Positions 5,729 through 6,288 of a stretch of 6,288 nucleotides of DNA are shown here, in pieces. Position numbers and translations under genes: made by a program. The notes under the pieces were generated by a model. It had not been told where the DNA came from. It saw only the letters and a program-made list of their open reading frames with translations, and ran no database searches. Each line of letters begins with the position of its first letter. The first letter of the stretch is position 1. This DNA is from Competibacteraceae bacterium UBA3908 (lineage in GTDB: Bacteria > Pseudomonadota > Gammaproteobacteria > Competibacterales > Competibacteraceae), in the NCBI GenBank assembly GCA_002391525.1, contig DGFE01000217.1, forward strand, positions 14,368 through 20,655, in the 5' to 3' direction.

Positions 5729-6288
5729 TTGCCGACCCCGGAGTCCAGCCACGTGGAGAGCCTCGCCGCCGAGACCGACGACAACGCAGCCGCCGGCATG
5801 TCGTATGTATTGAGGGAAGAAGAACAACTGGCGCAGGTCTGGAGCGCTCGGGACCGCGTCGAGCACGAGCGGAGCGTGCGGGACAGCATCGAGCGGATCG
5901 GCGGTTTGCGCCGGCAACTCGAAGGGTTGCGCGCCCAAACCGACCCGATCTGGGAACGGTTCGTCACCCTGACGCTGGAACGGTTGCTGTCCGAGCAACT
6001 CCGCGAATTTCTCGACGGGATCGATTCGGAAATCCAGGGGTTGAGCCAGCGATCGGTGGAAATGGACTGCGAAATCGACCGGCTGCGGGCGTACATCCAG
6101 GAGCGACGGCGCGGGTTGGAGGAGAAAATCGCCTTGCTGGAGCCGCTGGCGCACCGGACCTCCACCCAGAACCATCTCAACATGATGCTGGCCCGGGTGG
6201 AGGGGTTGGAAGCGTATCTGCTGGGCAAGAAGGACGTGGCCCCGGAAGCCTACAATCTGCACTACAGACGCCATACCACCGCGCCTGG
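5729..6288 (+). CDS. Coiled-coil protein of unknown function, N-terminal part (runs off the window)
   Basis: Open frame of at least 186 codons with no stop before the right edge, so the C-terminus is missing. I do not recognise the family. If the start is TTG 5729 (GGAGA 6 nt upstream), residues 1-23 are an acidic, Ala/Ser-rich, probably disordered leader. Residues 24-70 form a charged amphipathic helix (EEEQLAQVWSARDRVEHE, then heptad-spaced Val50, Ile54, Ile57, Leu64). A break at Asp72-Pro73 with Trp75 leads to a second helix. Residues 98-137 show a clear heptad pattern (Ile98, Ile102, Leu105, Met112, Ile116, Leu119, Ile123, Leu130, Leu137). After Pro139 comes another helix (NMMLARVEGLEAYLLGKKD, 151-169) and an aromatic/basic stretch YNLHYRRH. 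There is no signal peptide or membrane segment so far. Alternative starts are ATG 5798 (shorter, no ribosome site) and GTG 5702 (inside the hairpin). It lies 52 bp after the 66-aa gene. Long minus-strand frames opposite it are shadows. The role is unknown; structural or scaffolding is only a guess. Confidence 0.75.
   Translation, partial: MPTPESSHVESLAAETDDNAAAGMSYVLREEEQLAQVWSARDRVEHERSVRDSIERIGGLRRQLEGLRAQTDPIWERFVTLTLERLLSEQLREFLDGIDSEIQGLSQRSVEMDCEIDRLRAYIQERRRGLEEKIALLEPLAHRTSTQNHLNMMLARVEGLEAYLLGKKDVAPEAYNLHYRRHTTAP

Noticed and set aside
5440..6274. Two long minus-strand frames (262 and 245 codons) at the right end
   Set aside because: They lie opposite the 66-aa gene and the coiled-coil gene, both of which have good ribosome sites. 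The minus-strand translations are Ser/Arg- or Pro/Gln-rich without domain signals.

Overview
The window looks like chromosomal DNA from a GC-rich proteobacterium, most likely a gammaproteobacterium. The evidence is the uniformly high GC, the proteobacterial style of the phosphonate enzymes and a homologue of the enterobacterial VWA protein YehP. A genus cannot be fixed from the sequence. There are no RNA genes, insertion sequences, CRISPR arrays, phage genes or integration signs, and coding density is high.

Left part (27-3282, minus strand): a 2-aminoethylphosphonate (AEP) catabolic cassette, transcribed right to left as phnW, phnX and a phnS-type periplasmic binding protein. PhnW transaminates AEP with pyruvate to phosphonoacetaldehyde and alanine. 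PhnX hydrolyses phosphonoacetaldehyde to acetaldehyde and phosphate. The binding protein captures AEP in the periplasm. phnW and phnX are 7 bp apart. The binding-protein gene follows after a 234-bp gap and has its own good ribosome binding site. ATPase and permease genes would be expected just beyond the left edge. Active-site residues of both enzymes are intact, so the pathway looks functional: uptake, then C-P bond cleavage, yielding nitrogen, carbon and phosphate.

Middle (3445-4635, minus strand): a VWA (von Willebrand factor A) protein with a complete metal-binding MIDAS motif, closely resembling E. coli YehP. It lies upstream of phnW, separated by 162 bp that hold a perfect 8-bp inverted repeat and a CCAATG repeat. 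The MoxR ATPase and YehM-like partners usually found beside yehP are not next to it here.

Right part (4817-6288, plus strand, divergent from the VWA gene): a zinc-ribbon NUDIX hydrolase resembling plant FAD pyrophosphatase NUDX23, a 66-aa acidic protein of unknown function, and the first 186 codons of an unrecognised coiled-coil protein. That last gene appears to start at TTG behind a strong Shine-Dalgarno and runs off the window.

Most of the window is ordinary metabolism. The parts least explained by known families are the isolated yehP-like gene, the small acidic protein and the truncated coiled-coil gene. I found no convincing evidence of a wholly new system within these 6.3 kb.
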